The notes under the pieces: generated by a model | What the model saw: only the letters and a program-made list of their open reading frames with translations | What the model was told of the DNA's origin: nothing | Database searches by the model: none | Translations under genes and position numbers: made by a program | In this document: positions 63,696-64,000 of the stretch, piece by piece | Position numbering within the stretch: position 1 is the first letter of the stretch | How the letters are laid out: the number at the start of each line of letters is the position of its first letter | NCBI RefSeq assembly: GCF_040362765.1 | Contig: NZ_BAABWK010000002.1 | Span: 62,001-126,000, forward strand | Reading direction: 5' to 3' | Source: Pyruvatibacter sp. HU-CL02332 | Lineage (GTDB): Bacteria > Pseudomonadota > Alphaproteobacteria > CGMCC-115125 | DNA: 64,000 nt

Positions 63696-64000
63696 CTACA
63701 GACCATAATACCATGGTGCGAAGAGAGAAAAAGCAAGCCACAGAATGATCACCAGTGGCGCGCCTGCCTTCATAAAGTCCGAAAATTTGTAGTGACCCGG
63801 ACCAAGGACCAAGAGGTTGGTCTGGTAGCCCATGGGGGTGGCGAAAGAGCAGTTGGCCGCGAAGATCACAGCATAGACAAAGACCATAGGATCGACGCCT
63901 AGCCCGTTTGCCGTGCTGATGGCGATGGGTACAAACAGAACGGCGGTTGCGTTGTTGCTCAGGACGTTGGTGAGGATGGCCACCAGCAGGAAGAACACGG
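63696..64000 (-). CDS. SLC13/DASS-family permease, C-terminal fragment (cut by window edge)
   Basis: The last ~101 residues of an anion permease whose N-terminus is beyond 64000. It has NVLSNNATAVLFVPIAI (the second substrate/Na+-binding SNNATA motif) and the family block FATPMGYQTNLLVLGPGHYKFSDF, then a final membrane helix. The family carries dicarboxylates, sulfate and similar anions; which one cannot be judged from this part. Confidence 0.9.
   Translation of the reverse strand, partial: VFFLLVAILTNVLSNNATAVLFVPIAISTANGLGVDPMVFVYAVIFAANCSFATPMGYQTNLLVLGPGHYKFSDFMKAGAPLVIILWLAFSLFAPWYYGL

Noticed and set aside
1-64000. CRISPR arrays, insertion sequences, prophage, integrases
   Set aside because: No regularly spaced repeats, transposase, integrase or phage structural genes were seen.

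Overview
The window is a gene-dense stretch of what looks like the main chromosome of an alphaproteobacterium. The evidence is the trans-amidation operon gatCAB, a catalytically degenerate pyrC paired with pyrB, a single bifunctional Rel/SpoT enzyme directly after rpoZ, the chain pyrE-pdxJ-acpS-(trhO, GST)-lepB-rnc-era-recO, and the style of the small proteins. Protein style suggests a marine Hyphomicrobiales/Parvibaculales-like lineage, but that is inference. No rRNA operon, prophage, insertion sequence or CRISPR array is visible. There is one tRNA gene, tRNA-Ser(GCU).

Layout. 1-9.3 kb: minus-strand housekeeping genes (rnr cut by the left edge, topA with a Lys/Ala tail, dprA-plsY, pyrC'-pyrB) with one small plus-strand hypothetical gene. 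9.3-18.1 kb: an AEC transporter, thioesterases, ruvX, gatCAB, a small exported protein behind a structured leader, a GST, a Sel1 protein, mscL and tRNA-Ser. 18.2-26.7 kb: a nine-gene minus-strand heme-uptake operon, hmuR-hmuS-hmuT-hmuU-hmuV-exbB-exbD-exbD2-tonB, with Fur-like palindromes upstream. 27-30.7 kb: a copper-export module (copA, cueR and a CueR-type operator) plus a TauD-family dioxygenase. 30.8-36.8 kb: a DUF1801 protein, an NSS transporter divergent from a YtcJ-like amidohydrolase, then beta-carbonic anhydrase, bestrophin and a BLUF photoreceptor on one strand. 36.8-45.9 kb: a penicillin-binding-protein-like SPOR protein without its catalytic serine, divergent from a second SPOR protein; an APC permease, slt, dapA, smpB, a family 5 uracil-DNA glycosylase, a NYN-domain protein and folK. 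46.1-55.8 kb: rpoZ-rel, pyrE, pdxJ, acpS, trhO, GST, lepB, rnc, era, recO. 55.8-64 kb: a small AT-rich patch with an orphan membrane protein, parC, a TRAP transporter operon with an extra membrane-anchored gene, bpt, and the C-terminus of an SLC13 permease cut by the right edge.

How the genes work together. The heme operon encodes a complete route: outer-membrane receptor, periplasmic binding protein, ABC importer, cytoplasmic heme handler and its own TonB energising complex. One of its two ExbD proteins has Asn in place of the essential transmembrane Asp. The copper module is a textbook sensor/operator/pump set. Carbonic anhydrase and bestrophin lie 51 bp apart and could form a CO2/bicarbonate handling unit. 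The two SPOR proteins share one 194-bp divergent promoter region and point to the division septum. Convergent gene pairs are packed very tightly; four share 4-nt overlapping stop codons.
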